64,000 nucleotides of DNA, taken from Pomacea canaliculata (Eukaryota > Mollusca > Gastropoda > Architaenioglossa > Ampullariidae). Below the pieces are notes generated by a model. The model did not search any database, was not told the DNA's origin, and saw only the letters and a list, made by a program, of their open reading frames with translations. The stretch covers positions 12,904,735 through 12,968,734 of the forward strand of contig NC_037593.1 of the NCBI RefSeq assembly GCF_003073045.1, in the 5' to 3' direction. The position numbers were made by a program, and so were the translations under genes. Positions 49,855-62,006 of the stretch are shown piece by piece; the first letter of the stretch is position 1, and every line of letters begins with the position of its first letter.

Positions 49855-49862
49855 TATAAATA
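49855..49862 (+). promoter_or_regulatory. TATA box of plus-strand gene F (candidate)
   Basis: TATAAATA followed by gcctcttg. The same TATAAATAGCC string is used by relic C on the other strand. It lies 823 bases above the putative F start codon, so a 5' intron would be needed. A purine-rich leader (gacaggaggagaggaagag) follows. Confidence 0.5.
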
Positions 49863-50147
49863 GCCTCTTGTGAGCATGGCAGGACTTGCAGACAGAACCG
49901 CAACCAAGACTGCGACAGGAGGAGAGGAAGAGACAAAGCTTGCGACAAGCATAGTTTTCTTTGAAATTAAAGAAGGAAAAAAATTCTTATCGTCTGCACT
50001 GCACAGTATTGTAAATTAAGAAGTTTGATTGTTCACTATGGTATTTAAGCTGAGTCGTTTAAACTGTCGTTTATAAAACCCTCTTGTTTAGTTAGCGAAT
50101 GTAACAGAACTCATCACAACTGATAACAAAGAAGTAGAGAAATTACA

Positions 50148-50383
50148 TACCTTGGTAGTCTAGTAACAACGGATGTAGATACAGAAAAGAATGTGAGGAA
50201 CAGACTCATCAAAGAAATTTGTAAGTCCAAATAGCTAAGCGTGGTTGGCCAAAAGAAGCATGGCAAAGGTTAGTAGAACGACAACCAAAGGACCCAAAAC
50301 TGTCCTGGAACAACATGGCTAAAGTTGCTGCTGATAGACAAAAATGTAGGTCTCTAGTGGATGCCTTATATGTGCTGCAGTAG
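50148..50383 (+). pseudogene. LINE C-terminal relic (RTE/CR1-type reverse transcriptase end)
   Basis: Translates as YLGSLVTTDVDTEKNVRNRL, then after a frame change RGWPKEAWQRLVER, LSWNNMAKVAADRQK and SLVDALYVL, then stop. This YLGS...GRPK.TW...AADR..W..LV.AL pattern is the C-terminal tail found in many invertebrate LINE reverse transcriptases. Only about 80 codons remain, with internal stops. The LINE lies inside the leader region of gene F. Confidence 0.75.
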
Positions 50384-50684
50384 GTACAAAGAAGAGCAAC
50401 TTTTACGTGTTGCACCAACATTTAGTTAGGTTTTATGTCAATAATCCAACTGTAATAACGGAGAAAGAAAAATCAAACTGCCAATGTCTGGGTTTTTTTC
50501 TCCGGTTTACAGATAGGCACGCGCAGCTTCCTGCTTCACCCACCAAATATGCTCGTGAGATATAACTTACAAAACATATCTGCACATTATATTATTATTT
50601 GTTGAGTTACCACATCTCCAGTTACAAGTGTGTTAACCATGTGTCTGTTCACAAGAGGTCACATTCTGCCGCATCCAAGACAAA
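50384..50684. other. Leader spacer of gene F
   Basis: No gene recognised between the LINE relic and the putative F start codon. A pyrimidine-rich tract at about 50490-50510 could precede a splice acceptor near 50655 (cacaag). Confidence 0.3.
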
Positions 50685-51937
50685 ATGGCGGCAACATCGC
50701 TTCTCGTCACTCTCATGATGATGATGATGTCGATTTGTAATGCGCAGGTATCCATTCCGAAGAATGCTCATTGCGCAGAAAAAAAGAACAAGGGAAGAAC
50801 AAATAAAGTGAACAAATATATAAAATACCAGGAAAAGTAAAAAAATATAGACAGAAGTGTTTCTTGGTAGTTTAAGACTGGTTTGAAAGAAAGAGATGGG
50901 TTTTAAGTTTTTTGCGGAACATGGTCATCTGGGGTAAGTGTTCTTTACTCTCATCTCACACTGTAGCTGAAATAAATCTCCACTTCTACTCGATCGAGAC
51001 TGATAAGTGTTGATTTTCTATGACAGCTAAAAGGCGGGAATCGAGTATCGGGAAGGGACTCATATATTTTAGTATTTACCAGACACCGCTGCTCCCATTA
51101 TTCTGCCTTCATGGGGAGGTATACCCCTGTTACACAAAGCTGCCTTTCTTGAGAATCTGATTACAGTTACATCTTCTGCACTTGTATATACGATAACGTT
51201 TCAAGAATGAATTAATCGGGGAAATATTTCTGTACTGACAAAACCGATCTGAAGAATACTTATTTCGTCGTTAAATGAAACCGATATAATTTGGGCATTA
51301 TCCATTATCTAAGTACAAAAATAGAAATGACATGAACACATGAACAACGGCTATATGGTAACAATTTTAGATTCATGTAGCATTGGTTTAATTAGGTATC
51401 ATTGTTGTAATATCCCCATACATACAGCAAGTACACATAATTATACATGTTTCGGTTAGGACCTGCAGACAGTTAATCACATGTACATAATCATATTTAG
51501 TAATATATATATATATTTAGTTGCTGCTATAATCACATCTCTTTAGTAAAACCTGCACAAGATGGATTATATTAATATTTATGTGGTATTTAATCTACTG
51601 CCTGATATATATATATACGTTTTTAGAAAATATAAACATCATCACGTTTGTCGTACGAGATTGATAATAGTGTGAACACATGCTTACTCATTACATTTTA
51701 TCAAAATTAAATGTACAACACTGTTATCTTCTATCTTCGGGTCCCCTGGCAGCCTGTTTAGGAGGAATAAGCGTGCATACCGCGGAGACGAAGGAAACAG
51801 ATATCAGCATCGTTACACAGTGCAAGGGAAGTAACCTGACAATACATGAGCCCTATCCACGGGTTACCGTTCGTTACGTGTTTCGTGGAGGAGAAACTCT
51901 CGCCAGTGCGTCTGTACCGGCCACCGGAAAGCTTGAG
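50685..51937 (+). CDS. CREP-like gene F, partial (signal peptide and one IgSF1 exon)
   Basis: Opposite orientation to all other lectin loci. Putative exon 1 starts at 50685: MAATSLLVTLMMMMMSI, a typical signal peptide. Exon 2 at 51753-51937 encodes the family's IgSF1 first half (CLGGISVHTAETKE, TQCKGSNLTIHEPYPRVTVR, GGETLASASVPATGKLE) and ends GAG|GTAAGT like exon 2 of the others. Exon 2 needs phase 1. The strong-looking donor CAG|GTATCC (after 50747) gives phase 0, but GTAATG after 50736 gives phase 1. No exon 3-7 homologues were seen downstream before gene E's 3' flank at 52429, so it is a fragment or a gene with other downstream exons. Confidence 0.6.
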
Positions 51938-52428
51938 GTAAGTCATAAAGTGTTTTTATTGCATATATTAATTTGTTTATTATCCATTAGTGGAAAACAT
52001 GAATTAGAAATAGTTTTAGTGTTTATTTACATCTACAATCCCCCGGAGAGCTTTAGTGACAGAAAGTTAGAGGCGAGAGATGAAAACTGTTGTCAGCTTT
52101 AATACCAGTTTTAAAAATAAGTTACTGAAGTTCACAGAAAGATTCTACAGGTATGGAAATGCAATTAACAGACTGCAATAGTAGTTTGTGGAGATTTCTC
52201 ACAGATCAGTTTATGCTTGTCTACAGTCTGTTAGCAGCAGTCAACACTAACATTGTGTAGTTACGTGAAACCCTAGTTTCCTTCTGTTTTAGGTCTACTA
52301 GTTTCTTTCATAAACTGTAATTAAAAGCTGCTGCTGAAGAAAGTTACAAAATCCTCTTCATGTAGACACATAATTCTCCTTGAAGAATGTATTTTGCCTG
52401 TTCTCAGCTTTATTTTTCCAATCTTTGT
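51938..52428. other. Spacer between F exon 2 and the E duplication unit
   Basis: No exon matching IgSF1 second half, IgSF2 or CTLD on the plus strand. AT-rich. Nothing assignable. Confidence 0.4.
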
Positions 52429-53461
52429 TTTGTGTTGTATTGAAATATGAAAAAATTAATACAGATATAAAAAATAGAAGAATAAAAGATACTAATGTAA
52501 GCAGGTGCTTTCAAGAGAATACTTGAAGTGGGAGTGATTTATTTGTGTATTATGCATGCATAAATATATTATAGCCACCTTCACATCAATAGAACAATCG
52601 ATAAAATTGGAGATCAAAGAACCTTGGAAGCAGAGGATTGGGTCGGTAGCGCCAGTGACCACAATTCTGTCTGTCTCTCTCATGTACTCGTTTGGTATTC
52701 CCCTCCCTTTCTATCTCCATGGCAAAATCTCTCATTATACTGCATTTTTACTATCAATGTATTTACGCATATAATACAGTTTTATTTTAACGGTCCTCTT
52801 ACGTTTATAATGAATATCTTTCGGAGTATGACATGTGTATTACAATTTTATTTTGCCACGTTACATTATAATAGCTATACTAAGATAAACAAGGCATAAA
52901 ATTCATATTTTAAAGAATCAGTTAAGAACTTCACTAGGAAATTCTCTCATCCATAAAATATGGACAAGGTCTTACCATTTGATTCAACCAAGGAAAAAAA
53001 ATTTACAGCTTTTTGTTTTTTGTAAATATTTTGAGCTGTTTAACCCATCAAAACAAAACAAAACACAGTAACTACTTGCATTTTTCAGACGATCGGTGAG
53101 AGAAAAAACTCGGATATATTGTTTATTAATCGAAGCGATACATTTTGAAGCAGGGGTTGAGTGAAGGTGAACTAGCAATGGCGTCTTTGAAGTTTCGTAT
53201 ACAGAGCAATTAAAAGCAGCAGACACAGATTGATTACTCTTACAACAATGCTCCCAAGAAGTTTCATTAGTAACCTCCATTCTCATATTTATATTTATTT
53301 GTGTAGTAAAACTCGCCATGGAAAGTATTCCTTTACATGGCAGCTATCCAACAAAAAAGCTTAATGTTAAAAGAGTAATCGAGTTACACGATCTATGATT
53401 TTTTTTTTCATTTTGCTCTGTCCACGATATTCCTTTCTGAGAAGGAAATGTTAACAGACTC
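52429..53461. repeat. D/E tandem duplication, 3' flank of copy E
   Basis: Matches 42610-43340 beside gene D (for example aacaatcgataaaattggag and cttttaaaagagtaatcgag regions). About 290 bp at 52660-52950 are not in D. Short frames here are open in one copy only, so no gene is called. Confidence 0.75.
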
Positions 53462-54214
53462 TTAAATGTCATACTGACAAATAAAATAAGCCTGAGTATC
53501 ACAACTGAAGTCGTGTAATGACACTTGAGGAAGATCTATGTGTGCCCAAATACAATCTTCGTCTTTGCCAGGGTTGGGCTGCTTTGGTCCCCAAAGTGGA
53601 GATGATAAGGGAAGAGGGGTTCCGTCTGTCCAGACGAAGGTGTGGTTAGAAGCGATGTCGTTGGCTCCAACCATGAAATAGTAGTAGCCACGAATCGACG
53701 TGCCGTTATCTGAACGAATCAACAGAATCATCGTCATACTCAATATAGAGGTTCATGTAGACATTAGTCTACCCCTACTCTTCATTTTGTCTTACTCCAA
53801 TAATCGTCCCCTTTCCCGAGCCTCACTCTCTGCCATCCTACACTGTTATGTAACTACATTTATGGTAAATTTGTAAATTGGTAAATCTACATTTTTTTAC
53901 GTGCTTTAAGACCCTGTTACTGCGATACTTCTGTGATAATTGTTATTACATTGGTCTAGATCCTTAGACTGCGATATGTATATGTTACGTACTCTTAGAC
54001 TCTATAACTGCCATCCGCAGTCGCTCCACGTCAAGATCAGGTAACTTGAGGTCAAACAGGTGAGCGCCATCTTTCCGGCAGGCAGCTTTGGCAGCAACAT
54101 AGTTCGCTTCGTAAGTCGAAACCTTCAGGCAGCTCTCTAAATGCCACATGTAGCCATCTTTTTGTAGACATCTGTGCTCTGCATCACAAGAAATACAAGA
54201 ATAAACATTAAGAC

Positions 54215-54270
54215 TAGTACTACGACGACGACGACGACGACGATGATGATGATGATGATGATGATGATGT
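54215..54270. repeat. (ACG)n/(ATG)n repeats in intron 5 of gene E
   Basis: Six to seven acg units followed by about ten atg units on the plus strand. Read on the minus strand in the frame of exon 5 they encode a His run and an Arg run without stop. Confidence 0.92.
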
Positions 54271-55711
54271 GGCTCAGTAGTAGACATACCGTCTTTCCGT
54301 ACTTGGCGTGAGCGAATGCGGTCTACTATCTGGCTGACGTTGTCTACCTGTGACATAAATTTTCCCTCCATCGCTGAAAATTTTTCTTCAAATGCAGACA
54401 TCCACGTGTCGGTCTTGAATATGAGGTTCCTCGCATTCTCCAAGATTCTTTTCAGCTCATTATCCAAGTTCTCGACTTTATTCAGGCCAGTATCGCTTTT
54501 GGATTGAACGTTAGCCAGATGAGCTGTCGCGGCCACAGCATTCTGACTCCATCCCAACTCCTGAAAATTGCGGACATTCCTGGTAAACTCGGAGGCTTGC
54601 TGCTGAAGTTGTGAAAAAGTATGAAAGGCGACACTTTGCATACTCATGACCTCCACTTTCTTCTGTGTATGCACCTGTAAGTGTGCACGCGACCTTAGCG
54701 GCGACTGGTCGTCAAGACAACAGAAGTCAGGTGCTCGGCAGTCCAGGTGACAAGAGTATTCGCCAGGGTCAGCCGTGTCGGCAGGTACATCCAGGTAAAA
54801 GTACTCATCCTCAAACCCGTGACTGCTTAGTGTTCGACCTGCGGGATCCTGTAAAGATAAAATGACAATATTTGTCTGTCTTTACTTACTGAAGGACGGC
54901 TGTAGACCTGCAAACAAGCTCAACATAAATAAGCACGCACGCACACACATACACACAGACACACAGTCTCTATCATTCACTATTACGTACATCTGGAAAC
55001 ATATAAGAAAGTGTGTAGATTTTCTAACATTAATTTAAATTCAAAACGTACAAAACAGTCAAACATAAACAATTTAAACTGTAAAGGGGTTACCCGAGTT
55101 TTATATCTCATATGAGCCACAGTCTTGTATACATTCAAATTCTCTCAATGTTCTTCTCTTTATCACTTGTTAACGGTCTTCACATTTCATACTGCTGTCA
55201 TTTACCGTCCATACTGCTGAAACAGGTGGAAATCCAAGTGTTGTAAAGGTACCACAGGTCAGGCGAAAAGAACTGCTCTCTGGCAATTCATTTTTCATTA
55301 CGAATAACTTCGCGTCGGCTGTTTCAGGGGATTCTATTTAAAAAAAAAATAATTCAAATGAGCGAAATAATACATTCACACATTGAACCAATAAAACTGG
55401 TTGTATGCCTGATATAAAGAGACGGCCACTTGAGTTGGCTTTAAAACTAAAAAGTTTTAATTTTCTCTTTCAACATGCCATGTTTCTAATGTTCGACTCG
55501 ATTGCAAAACAAGGGGGAAACTTGTAAATAATAATTGTTCTTTCATTCTTCGTCAGCTTCTTTTTGTATCTAGCCATCCATCCGTCTAACCCATGTCTTT
55601 TCTTCTGTTTTTCTTACCTGGGCTTGTGTTAAATACCTTTAATGACAAGTCGGATTGTATTTATGAGTTTTTTCTCAGCCAGGTGGATTTCCACTTGGTA
55701 TCTTCCAAGAT

Positions 55712-55724
55712 CATCTGACGTGAT

Positions 55725-55727
<3 letters not shown>
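55712..55727. repeat. Target site duplication, left copy (LINE in gene E)
   Basis: catctgacgtgatgtt, identical to 63546-63561. In gene D the uninterrupted equivalent reads catctgacgtgaggtt. The right end of this copy is ambiguous by a few bases because poly(T) follows. Confidence 0.93.
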
Positions 55728-55781
<54 letters not shown>

Positions 55782-55794
55782 TTTTTTTTTTTTA

Positions 55795-56159
55795 TTTCAT
55801 AATACTTAGATACACCAAACAGATACAAATAAATATACAATATTTAACATCGTAGGAAAAAAAACAACCACAAACGCACAAGGCACAGTCAAAAAACAAG
55901 TCATGCAACACAGTATGCGCACACTTCCATGTCAACCCCATATGAATGTAAGTTAAGCACTTCTCTCAAGCCCTGAAGCAAAGCATGACAGTAACAAGAA
56001 ATTACATCCAACAATCATGTGACCTAATACCTCCGCACACACACATATTTAAAAACACTTTCCAGAAATGTGCAGTTTGTTCTAGCATAAATCAAAATTT
56101 GAATGACACAAAAAAACTGCAACCATATTGTTCTCACAAAAACTTATTTCTCCTTTGTA

Positions 56160-56194
<35 letters not shown>

Positions 56195-57560
56195 ATCACA
56201 AGGTTCACAAGTTCAGCAAATGTATACAGTATATCAAAAGCTTTAGAAAAAAAGCTGAAAACAATTGTTCAATCTAGTCATTGCACGACAGTACCTACAC
56301 CCTCACTATGTAGGAATGTTTATAATAGAAATTCACAAATTTATTTAATCTCGAGGCAACAGCCAACAAACTGTTATTCAGAGCAATAATAGCAAGACCC
56401 ATTTTTATTCACATCAGCTAACAATGAAGAATCAAAATATTTTCTATATAAAAACAGCAAATTTATTTTTTTTTTTTAAACCATGAAATATCACGCAAAT
56501 TGTTCAGTTATACTAAACTTGTGAAACTGTACAGGCCAAAGTAATTTGGTTCAGCACAAAGTACAGTCTCTCTCAAAGCAGAAGTCTTTTACACTTTGCC
56601 TTCAGACATTATGACTACAGATGCTACGAGGAAAATTTTCCAACCTGAGTGAAATGCAAATCTTCCCCATGCAATCTCACAAACAAACAAACAAACAAAA
56701 AAAAAAAAAAAAAAAAAAAAAGCGCATTTATACAAATGGCTGATAATCAAACAAGTATTTACATATTTTAACAGAACTTCCATCTTCATTGGTTGCATAC
56801 CACCGACTGCAAAACACTTTCCAGAAATGTGCAGTTTGTTCCAGCATAAATCAAAATTTGAATGACACAAAAACTGCAGCCATATTGTTCTCACAAAAAC
56901 TTATTTCTCCCAAGCCCTAAGCGCATTTATACAAATGGCTGATAATGAAACAAGTATTTACATATTTTAACAGGGAAGCAAGACAGATAAAGAATGTGAA
57001 AAGAAAGACTAACTAGACTATTAAAGAAAGTGTTGTGGAGACTGCCAAATGTTGGCAGTAAAGCACGAAATTAAGACAGAATGGATAAAAAATTGCACCA
57101 AAAATGTAAATGAAAACAGATAAAGGACACCTGAGGCTTAACACAGTTTTAGCAGTTAAACACATGGTTGATGACGTTGCCAATGGAAGTAACAGTAAGC
57201 AAGACTGTACATTTGTTCTACACCTTGAGAAAACATAAATAAACAAACAAAAAAAACAACAAACAAAAAAAAAAAAAAAAAAAAAAAAAAAACCACATAA
57301 ATTTACAAAAACAAAACAAAACAAAACTATGGATTGTCACAAAAACACAAACACAAAAGAGGGAGGAAGAGGAATGTGGAAAAGAACAGGATTCGCAGGC
57401 TTTTCATTAGACCACAATGTAAATGCATTCTCACTTAAAAAAAAAAAAAAAAAAAAAAAAACAGACAGAAACATTCAATGTGTGAAGAAAAGCTGCTCAT
57501 ATGGTATCCATTTTAGTGCAAAACATTCTGGCTTACTATTTATTGTGTAATAATATTTTT
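55795..57560 (-). repeat. LINE 3' UTR with internal duplications and homopolymer runs
   Basis: Contains five poly(A) tracts on the plus strand (about 56161-56190, 56698-56720, 57268-57291, 57439-57461, plus AT-rich runs). Two segments are repeated: 56055-56155 matches 56812-56912, and 56722-56773 matches 56919-56972. No ORF. Length about 1.8 kb, long for a LINE 3' UTR. Confidence 0.8.
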
Positions 57561-60500
57561 CTACATGATATCTTTTTTTATTTCCAATACAAATGAGTTC
57601 ACATTTAGATGAATATTGAAACATTTGCACCGGTAAATATAAAACTTTGCCATAATTAGAATAAGGCTGAATATCTTATCTGTCATAAGCTCATTTTGGA
57701 CTCCAAATAGTATTAACTGTTTCTTTACTTCTATCTGCTCACAATGAGCACATTTTTCTTTTAACTTAGTAAAGAGATCATTCCAAAATTTTTTAACAAT
57801 AATACAATCAAAAAACAAGTGTTCTATAGATTCCCTTGACTGATTGCAGAAGGTGCAAAGATCTGAATCTCTAAGTTTTATTTGATATAATAGTGTGTTT
57901 GTAGCTAAAACACGATGCAGAATACGATATTGAAACCACTGAAGTTTTGTATCCATTGTAACAATAAAAGGGTGAGCAAATATTTGTCCCCACTGAAGGT
58001 CTGGAAAAACTTTTTCCCATTTTCTAATGCATGTAGGAGGCGTCTGTGGACACAACAGTTTATTATATATACCTTTTGTGCCTTTTTTATGCTTGTTTAT
58101 GGCTAACAGTGGTGCATAGCATGTAGTATTTCTATCTGATTGTTTCCATAAGTGACCAATCTTTCTTTTATATCTGACATGGCCATGATTCTACTGTAAT
58201 ACTCGAGAAAGTTTATATTTTTGCCATGTATTTGTTGGAATATTTCAAATTTCATAGGTATTCCATTATTATCAAGTAAATCCCCAATTTTCATAATATT
58301 ACAGTTTAACCATTTTTCTACTGTTTTTTGTGTATCATTTTTGGACAGAAAAGTATTAAAAAATAACGGTTCATGCAGAAATTCTGTAAGTGACAAGGGG
58401 GTAAATCTAATGCAAAAGTCAGAAAAATAGCGAATACATCTTTCCAAAACACATTTGTTTCAGCAATATTTTCCAGAAAGTATCCTCCATACTGTTGAAA
58501 ATTTAAAATCTGTGGATGAATTGAATTCAAAAGGTACTTCCAGCCTGCATTTGATGTACAAATCTTCCTTATCCATGTCAGCTTGAGTGCATTATGAAAA
58601 GCATTGATATCCATTACCTTTAGTCCCCCTTCTGAGTATTTCCTGATAACAGTGGTTTTTTTAATTTTGTGAATTTCTTCTTCCAAATGAACTCAAAGGC
58701 TGACTGACTAATTTTCTTAAGAATATTCTTACCAGGACAGGGAAGAGTAATAAATAGATGAGTAAATAAAGACAGTATAAGGGATTTGAATACAGCGTTT
58801 CTCCCTATTGGTGTGAGATCTCTCGCCTTCCATTCCATCATAATCCTGTGCATTTTAGTAAAATTCTTTTGGTAGTTAATATTTATCACAGCTTCAAGGT
58901 CTAGAGAAAAAGTAATACCAAGAACTGTAAATGTTTCGGGATTCCATTGAATTTTTAATTGAGTCATATAGCGTGTCAAGCAGCCTCGATTAATACCAAT
59001 CCAAATTGCAGCAGTTTTATCAAAGTTAATATTGAGACCTGAAAACAGAGCAAACTTCTCCAATTCCCAAACAGTTGCTTCAAAAGATTCTTTAGATCCA
59101 TCAAGAAACAATGACATGTCATCAGCAAATTGTGACACTAGGAATGATTTGCTTCCCACAACTATACCTTTAATATCAGCATTATCTCTAAGTAGAATGG
59201 AGAGAATTTCCGCACATATAAGGAAGATATATGGCGAAAGAGGATCGCCCTGTCTGCAACCTCGTTCTATACGAAAACGTCGAGAGACACAGCCATTTAC
59301 AATAAGGCAAGATTCTGCATCTTTATAAAATACATTTACCCACCGTAAAAGATCTGGTCCAAAATTAAACAGTCTAAGGGCTTTCTGAATAAATGAGTGT
59401 GCAATGGAATCGAAAGCTTTCTCAAAGTCCACTAGCAGTAGCAAACCTGGCTTCCGCTGTAACTGAGTATAGTATAATATATCATATACTAGTCTAATAT
59501 TATCTGCAGTCGATCTTCCTTGCATAAAACCTCTCTGATCCTCGTGAATAATAGATGGCATAACTCGCTTTATTCTCTGAGCTATACAGGCTGAGGCAAT
59601 TTTATATGACACATTTAATAAAGAGATTGGGCGCCAATTTTTTAACAGATGTTTGGGTTTGTCTCCTTTTGGTATTAGTGTTATAACCCCCTGTCTCTGT
59701 GTTACAGATAAACTGCCCATTTTGAACCCCTCATTTAATGATCTTATTAGAAATATTCCTAAATCTTTCCAAAAGAATTTGAAGAACTCTACTGGGAAAC
59801 CATCATTTCCAGGGCTTTTATCATTCTTCATTTCTCTAAGAGCTCTGCATGCTTCTTTTTCTGTTATTAAACCTTCTAATTCATTCTTTTCATCTTCAGT
59901 TAGTATTGGGAAGTTATTTTTCTCCAGACAGTTTGGCTTAAACTCCATTAATTCAGACTCCTTACTTCTATACAATTCTCTATAATATGCTTCACATTCT
60001 TCTGTAATCAGTTTTTGATCGCAAAGGATTTCCCCATTTTCTTTCTCTATTGTCTTCATTAATTTACTTACAAAATGTCTTTTCTCTAAATTACAGAAGT
60101 ATTTAGAATTTTTTTCTCCTTCGAAAATCCATTTTGCTTTCGATCGTATCCTCAATCCTTCAACTCTATGTTCCCTAATATTCTGTAGTTCATTTTGCAG
60201 TGCTACAAGCTGTAATGTGGAGTCTTCAGTCATGTTTTCTTCTATGTTACTTATTTGTTGTTTTAGCTCTTTCTCTCTTGTAATCTGCTTCTTCTTTTTG
60301 GCAGATGCATAAGCTATACTGGCTCCCCTAATCTGTAAAAGTAACATTTCAAAAAAAAGTTGATCACTTATTTGGAGGTGAAGATCAGAAGGAGAAATGG
60401 AGTCCAGTGATTCACGACAATATGGTAAAGCTGCATATTGTTCTCTAGTCTCGCTAATGACCTTCTTGGCTAATTGTATGTACTCCTCATCTTTAAGAAG

Positions 60501-61261
60501 GGATTTATTAAACTTCCAGAATGTCTTGCATTTTCCATGATTTTTTCCTAGCTGAAGTGATAACATTATAGGGGAATGGTCAGATCTATAAGATGGTTCT
60601 ATTTTTGCTGAAGTAACTTCCCGGCTAATGTTTCTGATATCAGAAAGAAGTCTAACCTAGCCTGTTGTAGTGGGTGTCTCTTGCGCCAAGTGAAACCTTT
60701 AGTCTCAGAATGCATCTCTCTCCAAATATCAACTAGATTAAACTCTTCAATAATGTTTTTTACTATTTTCCTCGAATTGGGATTATTTATTCTTTTATAG
60801 TTGCAATAATCAAGAGTTGGGTTTAACACCAGGTTCCAATCACCAGTCATGATGACATAGACTTTTTCTCGATTATGCAGCTTTTCTTTAAGTTCACTGT
60901 AATAAGCTGGACTATCAGTATTTGGGCCATGAAGGTTAACTAGCAGATAATCAGAGTCATCAATGCACACTTTTAAAATCATAAAGTTTCCAGCTGGATC
61001 ATTGTATAGATCTTTGTATTTGTATTCGAAGTTATTATTGATTAATATTGCCAGACCCTTAGCGTTTGAACTGTGAGAATTAAAGTAAACATCATATCCC
61101 CATTTTGCTTTGACAATATGTTCTATTTTTTTAGTAAAATGAGTTTCTTGAATACAGTATACGTTGTATTTTTTTTCTTTAAGGAAATGGAGAATATCAT
61201 CTCTTTTATTCGGGTCTCCCAAGCCTCGACAATTCATAGAACATATAGTTAACTTATCCAT
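57561..61261 (-). pseudogene. LINE ORF2: endonuclease and reverse transcriptase, frame-shifted
   Basis: Starts MDKLTICSMNCRGLGDPNKR, an APE-type endonuclease (61261-60600) with YCIQETHF, GPNTDSPAYY, MTGDWNLVLNP and, after a one-base shift near 60620, RSDHSPIM. The RT follows in a 648-codon frame (60566-58620): NDKSPGNDGFPVEFFK, NWRPISLLN, LVDFEKAFDS, GCRQGDPLSPYIF and the catalytic FADD at about 59130. Two further shifts (near 58650 and 58400) and a stop lead to a tail with CTFCNQSRESIEHLFFDC, a zinc ribbon. Expected product about 1,230 residues; as written it is broken in about four places. Related to, but distinct from, the left-edge LINE. Confidence 0.92.
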
Positions 61262-61777
61262 TATTTTTAATTAGGAAAGAAAAAAAAAAAAAAAAACAAA
61301 AAAAACCAAACAAACAAACTAGACTGCCCAAAGAGTCATAATTAGACTGTTTCCTCTTCCGAAAGTAAAAAGTAACAAAGTACAGAACAACAACATGTAA
61401 CAACAAACAAAAAAGCTGGCACGGTGGCGCAGCAAGGCCACAGCATTTTGCCATGAGCGGTATTCACAGATGTATTGATGTCGATGATGTATACTGTTAC
61501 AGAAAGGGATGACATAAAGGTCCCACTATGTTTACGTCGGTGAGCTTTTTGCTGTGCATAAGCGCTACCTTTATTTACGGCTGCGTACTTTTTCTTGATG
61601 CGAGTACATGGGAGGGGGGAAAGAAAGCACACTCAATTCTAAGTAGTAAGAATTCGTGCAGTTTAGAATTTAAATGCGCTAATAACTGTCTCTTACTTTT
61701 TTATTTAATAGAGAGAATCTCAAAGGGTGGGCTATTTAAAAAAAAAAATAATAATAATAAAAAAAAAAAATAAATAA

Positions 61778-61812
<35 letters not shown>

Positions 61813-62006
61813 TAACCATCCTTGGCTCTGCGTATTCCTACTAGCTTCTTCACTCCCTTATTAAGGTCTCAAAGAGTACAGAACATATATATATAAGAAA
61901 GTTACTTACCAGTACACACTGGTTTTGAGGGGAAATCACATATATCCATGAATTTTCAGTTTCTACATACGAATGTCTACTGCTTTTTGTCATTAGTATT
62001 TCACAA

